A stretch of DNA of 64,000 nucleotides, taken from the NCBI GenBank assembly GCA_910579015.1, contig CAJTRO010000003.1, forward strand, positions 1 through 64,000, written 5' to 3'. Below, in pieces: positions 8,669-17,978 of the stretch (the first letter of the stretch is position 1; each line of letters opens with the position of its first letter). The position numbers were made by a program, and so were the translations under genes. The notes under the pieces were generated by a model. It was not told the DNA's origin. It ran no database searches and was given only the letters and a program-made list of their open reading frames with translations. The DNA comes from an uncultured Dorea sp. (lineage in GTDB: Bacteria > Bacillota_A > Clostridia > Lachnospirales > Lachnospiraceae).

Positions 8669-10884
8669 TGGATAGTATAAAAGGATATGTAGAACATATT
8701 GTATTCCGTAATGATGAGAACGGATATACAGTGTTTCAGCTGAATAATGATGCTGGTGAAGTGACCTGTGTAGGTAATTTTCACTTCATTGAGGAGGGAG
8801 AATTACTGGAGCTTTCGGGTGAGTATATCACGCATAAGCTTTACGGCCTTCAATTTAAAGTGGAGAGTTCGCAGATCTGTGAGCCGGAGGATCTCATGTC
8901 GATAGAGAGATACCTTGGATCCGGTTCGATAAAGGGGATCGGCGCCTCGCTTGCCGGGCGGATTGTGAAGAAATTTAAAGAGGATACCTTCCGGATCATA
9001 GAGGAAGAACCTGAGAGACTTGCTGAGATAAAAGGAATCAGTGAGAGAAAGGCACGTGAGATATCGTTGCAGGTATCAGAGAAGAAGGACATGCGTCAGG
9101 CTATGATCTATCTACAGAAATACGGGATATCGGCAACACTTGCGGCGAAGATTTACCAGCATTACGGGCAGAATGTGTATCGGGTGATAGAAGAGAATCC
9201 ATATCAGCTTGCGGACCATGTGCAGGGAGTAGGATTTAAGACAGCAGATGAGATTGCGGCAAGAGTCGGGATTCATATTGATTCCGATTTCCGGATCCGC
9301 AGCGGGATTTTTTACACCCTTTTACAGAGTGTGAACGACGGGCATGTGTATCTGAGTCAGGATGTGCTGCTTTATCGTTCCGGCAGTCTGCTGGGAGTAG
9401 AGATCCAGGATATTGAGAAATATCTGATGGATCTTGCAATTGAGAAGAAGATCATCATAAAGAATGAGAGCGACGGGCGGCGGATCTATTCATCCCACTA
9501 TTATTATATGGAGATGAATATGGCGAGGATGCTGCATGATCTGGATGTAGAATATGATCAGGAGGAAAGCAGTCTGAGAACCCGTCTTCTGGGAATGGAG
9601 GAACGATCCGGGCTCAGTCTGGATGAGAAGCAGAGGGAGGCGGTCCTGGAGGCTGCAAGACACGGAATCATGGTGTTGACCGGCGGACCGGGGACAGGGA
9701 AGACGACTACGATCAATGCCATGATTCAGTTTTTTGAGAGTGAAGGTCTGGATATCTGCCTGGCCGCGCCGACCGGACGTGCGGCAAAGCGTATGACGGA
9801 GGCAACCGGGTATGAGTCGCAGACAGTACATCGTCTCCTGGAGGTCAACGGCAATCCGGAAGAGGAAGGGATCAGCGGATTTCAGAGAAATGAGGAGAAT
9901 CCGCTGGAGACGGATGTGATCATTATTGATGAGATGTCCATGGTAGACCTTTCATTGATGTCAGCGTTGTTAAGGGCAGTGATCCCCGGCACAAGGCTGA
10001 TCCTGGTGGGAGACTGCAATCAGCTTCCAAGCGTGGGGCCGGGCAGTGTGTTGAAGGATATCATCGCGTCAGAGTGCTTTGCAGTTGTGATGCTGACAAA
10101 GATTTTCCGTCAGGCGGGTGAGAGTGATATTGTGGTCAACGCCCATAAGATCAACCGCGGGGAAGAAGTTATATTAGACAACAAGAGCCGTGATTTCTTC
10201 TTTTTAAAGCGTCAGGATCCGAATGTGATAATCAGTGTGGTGATTACTTTGATCCGGAACAAGCTGCCCAAATATGTAGATGCGAACCCCTATGATATTC
10301 AGGTGCTTACGCCTATGCGTAAGGGATTGTTAGGAGTGGAGAGGCTCAATGGGATTTTGCAGGAATATCTGAACCCGAAGGAACCGAAAAAGGCGGAGAA
10401 GGAGCATGGCGGCCGGCTTTTTCGTGAAGGGGACAAGGTAATGCAGATTAAGAATAATTATCAGCTGGAATGGCAGATTCTTACCCGGTACGGCATGGCT
10501 GTAGACAAAGGCATGGGGATTTTCAACGGTGATATGGGGATTATCAGGAAGATCAATACATATGAGGAAATAGTGACTGTAGAATATGATGAGCATAGGA
10601 TTGTCAAGTATCCGTATTCGCTGTTGGATGAACTGGAGCTTGCCTATGCGGTTACGATACATAAGTCACAGGGGAGTGAATATCCGGCAGTCGTGATACC
10701 TCTGTTGCAGGGGCCAAGGCAATTGTATCACAGGAATCTCTTATATACGGCTGTCACAAGGGCAAGACGATGTGTGACTCTGGTCGGAAGTGATCAGGTG
10801 TTCCATGAGATGATTCAGAATGTCAATGAACAGAGGCGCAATACCAGTCTTGATCAGCGAATCCGGGAATTAAAAGTTGAATAA
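8668..10884 (+). CDS. recD2: RecD2-type SF1B DNA helicase
   Basis: This 738-residue ATP-dependent 5'-3' helicase is of the stand-alone RecD2 type found in bacteria lacking RecBCD. It carries an N-terminal OB-like segment and tandem helix-hairpin-helix region (about 80-240), then helicase domains with Walker A GGPGTGKTT near 340, Walker B IIDEMSMVD, the GDCNQLPSVGPG motif and the C-terminal TIHKSQGSE motif. It is thought to act in DNA repair and mismatch tolerance. It begins inside the stop of the MreB-like gene and its end overlaps comFC by 8 nt, so the three form a tight operon. Confidence 0.93.
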   Translation: MDSIKGYVEHIVFRNDENGYTVFQLNNDAGEVTCVGNFHFIEEGELLELSGEYITHKLYGLQFKVESSQICEPEDLMSIERYLGSGSIKGIGASLAGRIVKKFKEDTFRIIEEEPERLAEIKGISERKAREISLQVSEKKDMRQAMIYLQKYGISATLAAKIYQHYGQNVYRVIEENPYQLADHVQGVGFKTADEIAARVGIHIDSDFRIRSGIFYTLLQSVNDGHVYLSQDVLLYRSGSLLGVEIQDIEKYLMDLAIEKKIIIKNESDGRRIYSSHYYYMEMNMARMLHDLDVEYDQEESSLRTRLLGMEERSGLSLDEKQREAVLEAARHGIMVLTGGPGTGKTTTINAMIQFFESEGLDICLAAPTGRAAKRMTEATGYESQTVHRLLEVNGNPEEEGISGFQRNEENPLETDVIIIDEMSMVDLSLMSALLRAVIPGTRLILVGDCNQLPSVGPGSVLKDIIASECFAVVMLTKIFRQAGESDIVVNAHKINRGEEVILDNKSRDFFFLKRQDPNVIISVVITLIRNKLPKYVDANPYDIQVLTPMRKGLLGVERLNGILQEYLNPKEPKKAEKEHGGRLFREGDKVMQIKNNYQLEWQILTRYGMAVDKGMGIFNGDMGIIRKINTYEEIVTVEYDEHRIVKYPYSLLDELELAYAVTIHKSQGSEYPAVVIPLLQGPRQLYHRNLLYTAVTRARRCVTLVGSDQVFHEMIQNVNEQRRNTSLDQRIRELKVE

Positions 10885-11611
10885 AATCAAGAAGCGGATT
10901 GTAAATATTGGAGAAAGAGCCGTTACCTGGCTGTGGCCGGAGATATGTCCATTCTGCGGCAGAGTCAGCAGTCAGGGAATCTGTACCCGGTGCAGAGGAA
11001 AGCTTGAGAGTATAAGGATCAGGGAACCCAGGTGTATGAAGTGCGGTAAACCGCTTGGTCATGAAGAGCAGGAATATTGTTATGACTGTATGCGTATGAA
11101 ACACTGGTACACCGAAGGGTACGGCTTGTGGCTTCACAAGGATCCTGTCAGCACGTCTATCTATCAATTCAAATATCATGACCAGCGAAGATTTGGTATC
11201 TGTTTTGCAGAGGAGCTGGTCTGTTATTATGGTCATACGATAATGGGATGGAAACCAGACCTTATTATCCCGATCCCACTCCACAAAAAGCGCAGAAGGA
11301 AAAGAGGATATAATCAGGCTGAAATCCTCAGCCGCAGGATTGGAGAAATACTGCGGATACCTGTAGATCATAAAAGCCTTGTACGGAGGGTTCACACAGA
11401 TCCCCAGAAAAAGCTGGGGCATCAGGAGCGCAAGAAGAATCTGAAACATGCGTTTTCGGTGAGGCGTAGTTTTTCTCCTGTGGATACAGTGCTCCTGATT
11501 GATGATATTTATACTACGGGAAGTACGATTGATGCGGCGGCGCGTGTTTTGAAGGAGAAAGGCGTCGAAAAAGTCTATTTTTTAACCATAAGTATTGGAC
11601 AAGGATACTGA
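10877..11611 (+). CDS. comFC: ComFC-like amidophosphoribosyltransferase-fold protein
   Basis: The 244-residue protein has an N-terminal zinc-finger region (CPFCGRV, CTRC, CMKCGKP, CYDC; residues about 23-75) and a C-terminal phosphoribosyltransferase domain with the PRPP loop VLLIDDIYTTGSTID near 205. ComFC homologues act in natural transformation, binding single-stranded DNA behind the ComEC channel and ComFA; many bacteria keep ComFC for other repair roles. The only start that preserves the first zinc finger is TTG at 10877, overlapping recD2 by 8 nt. comFA is not adjacent. Confidence 0.88.
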   Translation: MNKIKKRIVNIGERAVTWLWPEICPFCGRVSSQGICTRCRGKLESIRIREPRCMKCGKPLGHEEQEYCYDCMRMKHWYTEGYGLWLHKDPVSTSIYQFKYHDQRRFGICFAEELVCYYGHTIMGWKPDLIIPIPLHKKRRRKRGYNQAEILSRRIGEILRIPVDHKSLVRRVHTDPQKKLGHQERKKNLKHAFSVRRSFSPVDTVLLIDDIYTTGSTIDAAARVLKEKGVEKVYFLTISIGQGY

Positions 11612-11624
11612 TATTTGTTATACT
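11595..11624 (+). promoter_or_regulatory. Promoter for the membrane-protein/cdaA group
   Basis: TTGGAC (11595-11600), 18-nt spacer, TATACT (11619-11624). It overlaps the end of comFC and precedes the 11669 gene by 45 bp. Confidence 0.5.
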
Positions 11625-11668
11625 AAAAATGATGTTTAGAATCATATTATAACATTTTGAGGTGGTTT

Positions 11669-12064
11669 ATGTTAGATAGAAGAAAAGTAGAGCTTATGAC
11701 TCGTCTAGCTTTTTATGAACAGACAGACGGAAAAGAAGACTTTAAGGTCAGTGAATATTACCGGAAGGATTATACCAGTATGCACATCATATGCTCCATC
11801 CTGTGGACGACGATCGGATATGCATGTATCGTCGGGATAGCGGTGCTGCTGGGGATAGAGAAGATATTGGGCAACATGTCCAATACGTTCATTATGATGC
11901 TGGGCGGTATAGTCATACTGGGATACCTTTCTTTAACCATTGCATACGCGATCATTACCGGTTATATCTATAATGAGAAGCATAAGGACGCCAGGCAGAG
12001 GGTGAAGAAATATAACCATGATCTGACACGGCTGCTCAGGCTGTATGAAAAGGAGAAGAAGTAA
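11669..12064 (+). CDS. Unknown two-helix membrane protein
   Basis: The 131-residue product is not recognised. It has a charged N-terminal stretch of about 35 residues (MLDRRKVELMTRLAFYEQTD), two hydrophobic segments (about 40-63 and 73-97) and a lysine/arginine-rich C-terminal tail. The ATG at 11669 follows TTTTGAGGTGG. One base separates its stop from the start of the next membrane protein, so they are probably made together. The position, in front of cdaA and cdaR, suggests a link with c-di-AMP signalling or the cell envelope, but nothing in the sequence itself shows this. Confidence 0.7.
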   Translation: MLDRRKVELMTRLAFYEQTDGKEDFKVSEYYRKDYTSMHIICSILWTTIGYACIVGIAVLLGIEKILGNMSNTFIMMLGGIVILGYLSLTIAYAIITGYIYNEKHKDARQRVKKYNHDLTRLLRLYEKEKK

Positions 12065-12065
12065 T

Positions 12066-13178
12066 ATGGATAATATATACGTGCTTCGCGGACGATTAGA
12101 AGAATTATATTCCCAGAATTCAAAAATATATGATAAGGTACTGCAATTTATCCTGGCGATCACGGTATTCATGGTCATCAACAACAATGTGGGCTTCATG
12201 AAGGCGGCTGCGACGCCTGTGGCGGCCGCGGCTCTGGCGGTTGTCTGTACGTTTCTGCCGTTGTCTGTAACGGTGGTGGCCGCGACGGCTCTGATAGCGG
12301 CGCATATGTACTCGGTATCACTGGTGATCCTCGGGGTGACTGCGGTCATATTTCTGATCATGTATATTTTTTATCTCAGGCTGTCGCCGAAGATGGCCCT
12401 GGTTGTTTTGCTGACGCCCCTGGCATTCTTCCTGAAGATCCCATACGTGATCCCGGTGGCGTGCGGGCTGACGGCATTGCCGGGAAGCCTGGCCGCAGTG
12501 ATCTGCGGGACCGTCGTCTATTATATGATGGAATATGTGAAGAAGACGGCGGCCAATATTGAGGGCGCGGATATAAAGGGCATGATGTCACAGGCAACCG
12601 ACTATATCACGAAAGTATTTCAGAATAAAGAGATGTGGGTTGTAGTGACAGCTTTTGTCATCTGCTTCTTTATCGTATTCGCATTCCGCAGGGCATCCAT
12701 GGATCATGCATGGAAGATTGCGGTTGTTGCAGGTACGATTGTGAATATGATCGTGATCGTTGTGGGAGATATCGCACTGGGGATACATACCTCCTATGGA
12801 ACCCTGATAGGAGGAAGTATTGCTTCCATTGCGGTTGGACTGGTGCTGGAGATTTTCTTCTTTTCAGTGGATTATTCAAGAAGCGAGAATCTGCAATTTG
12901 AAGATGACGAATACTATTACTATGTCAAGGCTGTTCCGAAGCTGTCTGTTGCAAAGCCGGAGAAGACGGTTAAGCGGATCAATGAACGGCAGGAGACGGA
13001 GATCATGAATACGGAGGTTGTCCGCAGAAAGTCGGGCGCATCTTCGAAGGGAACGGCAAAGAGCGGTAAAAGGCCCGTGCCTAAGAAGGGACAGTCTGTC
13101 AAGAAGCATGATATGCGCGAGATTGATAAGATGCTCCTGACACAGAGCTTAAGGCGGGATCTTAATCTGAAGGACTGA
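12066..13178 (+). CDS. Unknown polytopic membrane protein upstream of cdaA
   Basis: The protein (370 residues from ATG at 12066, preceded by AAAAGGAG) has about seven to eight hydrophobic helices between residues 25 and 270, then an acidic-tyrosine patch (EDDEYYYYVKAVPK) and a basic C-terminal tail of about 90 residues. I do not recognise the family; homologues are often labelled as permeases without evidence. It is conserved-looking and sits 91 bp before cdaA on the same strand. The long cytoplasmic tail could interact with a partner protein or nucleic acid; this is inference. Confidence 0.75.
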   Translation: MDNIYVLRGRLEELYSQNSKIYDKVLQFILAITVFMVINNNVGFMKAAATPVAAAALAVVCTFLPLSVTVVAATALIAAHMYSVSLVILGVTAVIFLIMYIFYLRLSPKMALVVLLTPLAFFLKIPYVIPVACGLTALPGSLAAVICGTVVYYMMEYVKKTAANIEGADIKGMMSQATDYITKVFQNKEMWVVVTAFVICFFIVFAFRRASMDHAWKIAVVAGTIVNMIVIVVGDIALGIHTSYGTLIGGSIASIAVGLVLEIFFFSVDYSRSENLQFEDDEYYYYVKAVPKLSVAKPEKTVKRINERQETEIMNTEVVRRKSGASSKGTAKSGKRPVPKKGQSVKKHDMREIDKMLLTQSLRRDLNLKD

Positions 13179-13269
13179 TAAGATCAGGATGCAGGGACAT
13201 CAGAAGGCCGGCAGATAACATTTCTGAGAAGTTTATATTTTATAAGAATGTCAAGAGGGAGGTGAATGA

Positions 13270-14154
13270 ATGGAGCAGCGTATAAGCAGGTTTATGGAGA
13301 GATTTATTACCGGATGGTATTTTCCGGAGATACGGATCACGGATATAGTGGAAGTTTTAATACTGGCGGTCCTGATTTATGAGATCATGGTCTGGATCAA
13401 GAATACGAAAGCATGGATGCTGTTGAAAGGGATCATAGTGCTCGCTGTATTCATTCTGATTGCCGCCATATTCAAGATGCATACGATTCTGTATATCGTT
13501 AAGAACTGCGTGACGGCCATCGCCACGATGGCGATCGTGGTATTTCAGCCGGAACTCAGAAGAGCTTTGGAGAAGCTGGGGGAGAAGCAGTTCCTTACGT
13601 CTATGGTGCCGTTCGAGACGGGACGCGAGACGGCGAGGTTCAGTGAAGAGACGCGAGAGGGTATGATCGATGCCGCCTATGCTATGGGAAAGGTGAAGAC
13701 AGGCGCGCTGATTGTGGTAGAACAGGCAATCCGGCTTACGGAGTATGAGAGCACGGGAATACGGATGGACTGTCTCGTGTCCAGTCAGGTACTGATCAAT
13801 ATATTCGAGCATAATACTCCGTTACATGACGGTGCGATCATTGTCCGGGGGAACAGGATTGTGTCGGCGACATGTTATCTTCCGCTGTCCGATAATATGA
13901 GGATCAGCAAGGCGCTTGGGACCAGGCATCGTGCGGCGCTTGGGATGAGCGAGGTAAGTGACGCGCTGATTATCGTGGTGTCGGAGGAGACAGGCGCGGT
14001 ATCCGTAGCGCAGGGCGGAGTGCTCTCACGCAATATCAATGAGAAGGAATTGAGGGAGAAGCTTGAGAGTATCCAGGAGCGCCGGGTAGAAGGCAGCAGA
14101 TTGACAGCACTATGGAAAGGAAGGCGTAAGAATGAGAAGAAGACTGACAGTTAA
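13270..14154 (+). CDS. cdaA: Membrane diadenylate cyclase CdaA
   Basis: CdaA makes c-di-AMP from two ATP molecules, controlling potassium and osmolyte transport and wall homeostasis. The 294-residue protein has three N-terminal transmembrane helices (about 22-95) followed by a DAC domain with the catalytic motif HDGAII and the RHR motif in LGTRHRAALG. The start follows GGGAGGTG. The coding region overlaps cdaR by 23 bp, the conserved cdaA-cdaR arrangement, so cyclase and regulator are co-produced. glmM, the usual third gene, is not next; an HPr gene follows instead. Confidence 0.96.
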   Translation: MEQRISRFMERFITGWYFPEIRITDIVEVLILAVLIYEIMVWIKNTKAWMLLKGIIVLAVFILIAAIFKMHTILYIVKNCVTAIATMAIVVFQPELRRALEKLGEKQFLTSMVPFETGRETARFSEETREGMIDAAYAMGKVKTGALIVVEQAIRLTEYESTGIRMDCLVSSQVLINIFEHNTPLHDGAIIVRGNRIVSATCYLPLSDNMRISKALGTRHRAALGMSEVSDALIIVVSEETGAVSVAQGGVLSRNINEKELREKLESIQERRVEGSRLTALWKGRRKNEKKTDS

Positions 14155-15412
14155 TCTGGGGCTTAAGATATTAGCCTTCTTTATTGCAGTCTTTATGTGG
14201 CTCATAGTGGTTAATATTGATGATCCGGTAACAGAGGAGGTATATAACGGGGTTCCGGTGAGCGTGATCAATGAAGAGGTGGTGACGACAACGAACCGGA
14301 CCTATCAGGTTGTGGACAACACCAGAGAAGTGAATGTGACAGTCAGCGCGAAGCGTTCCATACTGAACAAGATCAAAGCAGGAGACATCGTGGCGATTGC
14401 GGATATGAAGGAGTTAAGCCTTGGAAGCCAGATCCCCATCGAGGTGACGATTCCCGGGTACAAGTATGAGAAGGCATACACGAGCCCGGGCAATCTGCAA
14501 GTGAAGATAGAAGACGAGGCGAAGAATAATTTCCCGATCACTCCCACGACGCTTGGGACGGTCAGAGAAGGCTTTATGCTTGGAGAGCTGAAGGCGGATC
14601 CGGAGAAGGTTACTCTGCGCGGGCCGGAGTCTGTGATCAACAGTATCAGTAGAGTGGTTGCGGAGGCGGATGTGTCAGGCTTGTCAGGGAATGCTGATAT
14701 AGAGGCAAGACTGATTTTATATGATGCGAATAATAACGTGATCGATCAGACACTTCTGGCGAATAATCTCGGGAAAGAAGGCGTAAGCGTAGAAGTCAAG
14801 CTGTACGAGATCAAGAATATTCCGGTGAAACTGGACACATCCATGATCACGGCGGCAAAAGGATACAGGATCAGCGCGGTCAACGTGGAGCCACGGGAGA
14901 TCAGTGTGACGGGAGACGAGGAAGATCTGGAAGAATTTGACGAGATACGGATTCCGGCCGAGGATCTTAAGATTATGGAGCTTACAGAGAGAACCGAGAG
15001 GGTGGTCGATATATCACCTTATCTTCCGGAGGGAGTGTCGCTGGTTGATGAGAACGCTGACAGCGTGGTGGTATCTGTTTCCATCGAGCAGCCAGGCGTA
15101 AAGAATTATGAAGTCTCAACAAGCTCGATCACTGTGAATAATCTGTCAGAGGATCTGGAGATCACTTACGGGGCGGTTGTAGATCTTGAAATTCAGGTGA
15201 GGGGACCGGAAGAAGTCCTGAAGGTATTTTCGACGGCCAGAAAGGTAAGTATCGATCTTAAGAATTACGCTGTGCCGGGGACCTATATCGTTCCGGTTGC
15301 GGTTGAGCTCCCGGAAGGCTGTACTCTGGTGAACAGTGTACAAGTAGAGGTAATATTGGAGAAGAAGGCGGAAGATAAGGAAGAAGAAATGGACGGAGGA
15401 AATTATGGTTAA
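14132..15412 (+). CDS. cdaR: YbbR-domain regulator of diadenylate cyclase
   Basis: CdaR is the extracytoplasmic partner of CdaA. The 426-residue protein begins with a short cytoplasmic segment and one transmembrane helix (about 8-28, LGLKILAFFIAVFMWLIVVN), after which it consists of four YbbR repeats of roughly 80 to 90 residues each on the outside face. It ends in an acidic tail (KKAEDKEEEMDGG). The start is inside cdaA and the end overlaps the HPr gene by 8 nt, giving a three-gene coupled unit. Confidence 0.93.
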   Translation: MRRRLTVNLGLKILAFFIAVFMWLIVVNIDDPVTEEVYNGVPVSVINEEVVTTTNRTYQVVDNTREVNVTVSAKRSILNKIKAGDIVAIADMKELSLGSQIPIEVTIPGYKYEKAYTSPGNLQVKIEDEAKNNFPITPTTLGTVREGFMLGELKADPEKVTLRGPESVINSISRVVAEADVSGLSGNADIEARLILYDANNNVIDQTLLANNLGKEGVSVEVKLYEIKNIPVKLDTSMITAAKGYRISAVNVEPREISVTGDEEDLEEFDEIRIPAEDLKIMELTERTERVVDISPYLPEGVSLVDENADSVVVSVSIEQPGVKNYEVSTSSITVNNLSEDLEITYGAVVDLEIQVRGPEEVLKVFSTARKVSIDLKNYAVPGTYIVPVAVELPEGCTLVNSVQVEVILEKKAEDKEEEMDGGNYG

Positions 15413-15668
15413 ACAAAAAGTTACGATTACAAATCCAACCGGGCTGCATCTCAGGCCGGCGGGTATCTTCTGTAATACGGCCAGCAGTTTCAAATGCAAG
15501 GTGACATTCGAGTATGATAATACGACGGCCAATGCAAAAAGCGTCTTGAGTGTTCTCGGAGCCTGTATCAAAAAGGGAGACGAGATTGAACTGATCTGTG
15601 ACGGCGAAGATGAAGAGGAAGCGTTAAGAGAGATGATAGGAGCGGTTGAAGGCGGACTGGGAGAATAG
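15405..15668 (+). CDS. ptsH: HPr-family phosphocarrier protein
   Basis: The 87-residue protein contains the phosphorylation histidine H15 in GLHLRPAG and the regulatory serine S46 in AKSVLSV, both at the canonical HPr positions. It should pass phosphate from enzyme I to sugar-specific EII proteins, and, if S46 is phosphorylated by HPr kinase, take part in catabolite control. ptsI is not adjacent, and the gene is coupled to cdaA-cdaR, so it could also be an HPr paralogue (Crh-like), although Crh normally lacks the histidine. The start follows GGAGGAAATT. Confidence 0.9.
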   Translation: MVKQKVTITNPTGLHLRPAGIFCNTASSFKCKVTFEYDNTTANAKSVLSVLGACIKKGDEIELICDGEDEEEALREMIGAVEGGLGE

Positions 15669-15677
15669 ACAGAGACG

Positions 15678-15768
15678 AACTGCCGGGAGATGATATTTTC
15701 CATACAATATATGTGATCGGTGAGGATCAAGGGCATATGTTGTGGAAATGAATCATCTCCCGGCAGTT
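15678..15768. terminator. Very long hairpin between convergent ptsH and glgX
   Basis: The 91-nt segment folds almost completely on itself. The outer 17-nt arms (15678-15694 and 15752-15768, AACTGCCGGGAGATGAT) are perfectly complementary; the inner arms pair with some G-U and bulges; and the centre TGATC-GGTGAG-GATCA closes the loop. TTTTT follows on the plus strand. It is placed to act as a terminator for ptsH and possibly for glgX on the other strand, but it is much longer than a terminator needs. Confidence 0.75.
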
Positions 15769-15800
15769 TTTATATAAGAAATGAAGACTTCCCGGCGCGC

Positions 15801-17951
15801 TTATTTCCCGACAAGGACTATGACGCTTCTCTGACGGACGAGAAGAGTATTGTCATTCAACGGCCTTGTTTCCTGACGCTCCTGCCATGTGTCTGCCTCG
15901 ATCTCCCAGAACATGGAGCTTGGAAGCTTGGGCAGGGTAACAGATATATCTTCCCAGTAAGCGTTGGAGGCGATATAGACGACCTCGGGACCGGAGCCCT
16001 GCTCCTGGCCTGCAAACATAACGCCCACATACCTGTCATAGGATGAGAACTGATTCGTCCAGGGAGTGACGCCATGGAAGCTTACATCAGGAAAGCCGAA
16101 GCCTCCGTTGCTGATATTGGTGCGCACAAGCCTGTGCTCTTTTCGGAACTTTATCATATGCTGGAAGAAGCGGAACATACCACGGTTTTTCTCAAGCAGG
16201 CTCCAGTCCAGCCATGACGTGATATTGTCCTGACAATAGGCATTGTTATTGCCGAACTGGGTGTTGCAGAATTCGTCGCCTGCAAGAAACATCGGAATTC
16301 CCCGGCTGCACATGAGGATGGCGAATGCGTTGCGGATCATCCGGTATCTTAAGGAAAGAACAGCCGGATCGTCGGTATCGCCTTCTATGCCGCAGTTCCA
16401 GCTGGCGTTATCATTGGCGCCGTCGGTATTGTTCCATCCATTCTTCTCATTATGCTTGACATTGTATGAAAAGAGATCGTACATTGTAAAACCGTCATGG
16501 CAGGTGATGAAATTGACGGAAGCATTCTCACGCTTGCTCACCTCGTAGATGTCCCGGGAGCCGACCATACGGAGCGCGGCCGTCTGCGCCATGCCCTCGT
16601 CGCCCTTGAGATAACGGCGCATATCGTCCCGGTATCTGCCGTTCCACTCTGCCCACCGGTTCCAGGAAGGGAAGGTGCCGACCTGATAGAGACCATCGGC
16701 GTCCCATGCCTCCGCGATAAGCTTCACGTCGCCCAGAATGGGATCGAAAGCGAGGGCTTGCAGAAGAGGCGGCTTGTTCATAGGGGAGCCGTCCTCATTG
16801 CGTCCAAGGATAGAGGCAAGGTCGAAACGGAATCCATTCACACGGTATGTATTAACCCAGTACCGCAGACAGTCCAGGATCATCTGGCGGACGATCGGAT
16901 GATTACAGTTCAGAGAATTACCGCATCCGCTGAAATTATAATAATATCCGTCCGGCGTCAGGAGATAATAGATATTGTTGTCGAAGCCCTTGAAGGAGAA
17001 GAACGGTCCGTTCTCATTTCCCTCTGCGGTGTGGTTGAACACTACATCCAGATAAACTTCGATTCCATGCCGGTTGAAAACCTGTATCAGGTTCTTAAGC
17101 TCATTCCCCTCACGGTTGTATTCTTTGCTGGCAGAATAGCTGGTATTAGGCGCAAAGAAGCTTACGGTGTTATATCCCCAGTAATTATAGAGCTCCTGGC
17201 CGTCAACCTTCCTGTAATCCTGCATCTCGTCAAATTCAAAGATCGGCATCAGCTCAACCGCGTTGACGCCCAGCTCCAGAAGATGAGGGAGCTTTTCAAG
17301 CAGGCCGGCGAAGGTTCCCGGATACTCTACGCCGGAGGAACCGTGCTTTGTAAATCCTCTGACGTGCAGTTCATATATGATCAGATCTTCTGCGGGAAGC
17401 AGCGGGGGAGCCATATTTCCCCAGTCAAAATCATCCTTTACCACGCGGGCTTTATAGTGCTGGCCCCTGGGAGAGGAATCACCCCACTGGCTCTGGCCGG
17501 TGACTGCCCGGGCATAAGGATCAAGAAGGTACTTGTTCTTGTTAAAGATCAGGCCCTTTTTCGGTTCATGCGGTCCGTCTACACGATAGGCATATTCAAA
17601 TTCTTCGATATTCAGTTTGAATACGATCATGGAATATACGTTGCCGATCCGGTAATGATCTGGAAATGGAAGAACGGCGAAGGGTGTTTCCTCCGTTCTG
17701 TGGAATAGAAGCAGTTCGATAGAGGTTGCTCCGTGTGAGTGTACAGTAAAATTCACACCGCCGGGAATGGCAGTCGCTCCGTTGATCTCATAGAAACCGG
17801 GGCGTACTTCAAAACCGCTGATATAATCCAGCGGTACCAGATGGATGGTGCGGGGAAGGCTGATCTTGCTGATCTGTCCGCCCGCTTCTTTCTGCTCTGT
17901 GACACAGGGTGCTTTAACAGTTTCATCTTTAACAGTTACGTTGTCGTTCAT
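15801..17951 (-). CDS. glgX: Isoamylase/GlgX-type glycogen debranching enzyme
   Basis: The 716-residue glycoside hydrolase family 13 enzyme has an N-terminal CBM48-like domain (about 50-170), then the alpha-amylase barrel with the invariant residues: DVVFNHT, nucleophile Asp in FRFDLAS (near 377), acid Glu in AEAWD (near 415) and ITCHDG. It should hydrolyse alpha-1,6 branches of glycogen or related glucans in the cytoplasm. No signal peptide is present. The ATG is preceded by CAGGAGGC. It stands alone, divergent from purA and convergent with the HPr gene; no other glycogen gene is adjacent. Confidence 0.92.
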   Translation of the reverse strand: MNDNVTVKDETVKAPCVTEQKEAGGQISKISLPRTIHLVPLDYISGFEVRPGFYEINGATAIPGGVNFTVHSHGATSIELLLFHRTEETPFAVLPFPDHYRIGNVYSMIVFKLNIEEFEYAYRVDGPHEPKKGLIFNKNKYLLDPYARAVTGQSQWGDSSPRGQHYKARVVKDDFDWGNMAPPLLPAEDLIIYELHVRGFTKHGSSGVEYPGTFAGLLEKLPHLLELGVNAVELMPIFEFDEMQDYRKVDGQELYNYWGYNTVSFFAPNTSYSASKEYNREGNELKNLIQVFNRHGIEVYLDVVFNHTAEGNENGPFFSFKGFDNNIYYLLTPDGYYYNFSGCGNSLNCNHPIVRQMILDCLRYWVNTYRVNGFRFDLASILGRNEDGSPMNKPPLLQALAFDPILGDVKLIAEAWDADGLYQVGTFPSWNRWAEWNGRYRDDMRRYLKGDEGMAQTAALRMVGSRDIYEVSKRENASVNFITCHDGFTMYDLFSYNVKHNEKNGWNNTDGANDNASWNCGIEGDTDDPAVLSLRYRMIRNAFAILMCSRGIPMFLAGDEFCNTQFGNNNAYCQDNITSWLDWSLLEKNRGMFRFFQHMIKFRKEHRLVRTNISNGGFGFPDVSFHGVTPWTNQFSSYDRYVGVMFAGQEQGSGPEVVYIASNAYWEDISVTLPKLPSSMFWEIEADTWQERQETRPLNDNTLLVRQRSVIVLVGK

Positions 17952-17978
17952 ATCATGCCTCCTGAAAAGAAATAAGAT

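Noticed and set aside
16497..17708. 403-codon open frame antisense to glgX
   Set aside because: It has no family resemblance or ribosome binding site and lies wholly within the strongly supported debranching-enzyme gene.
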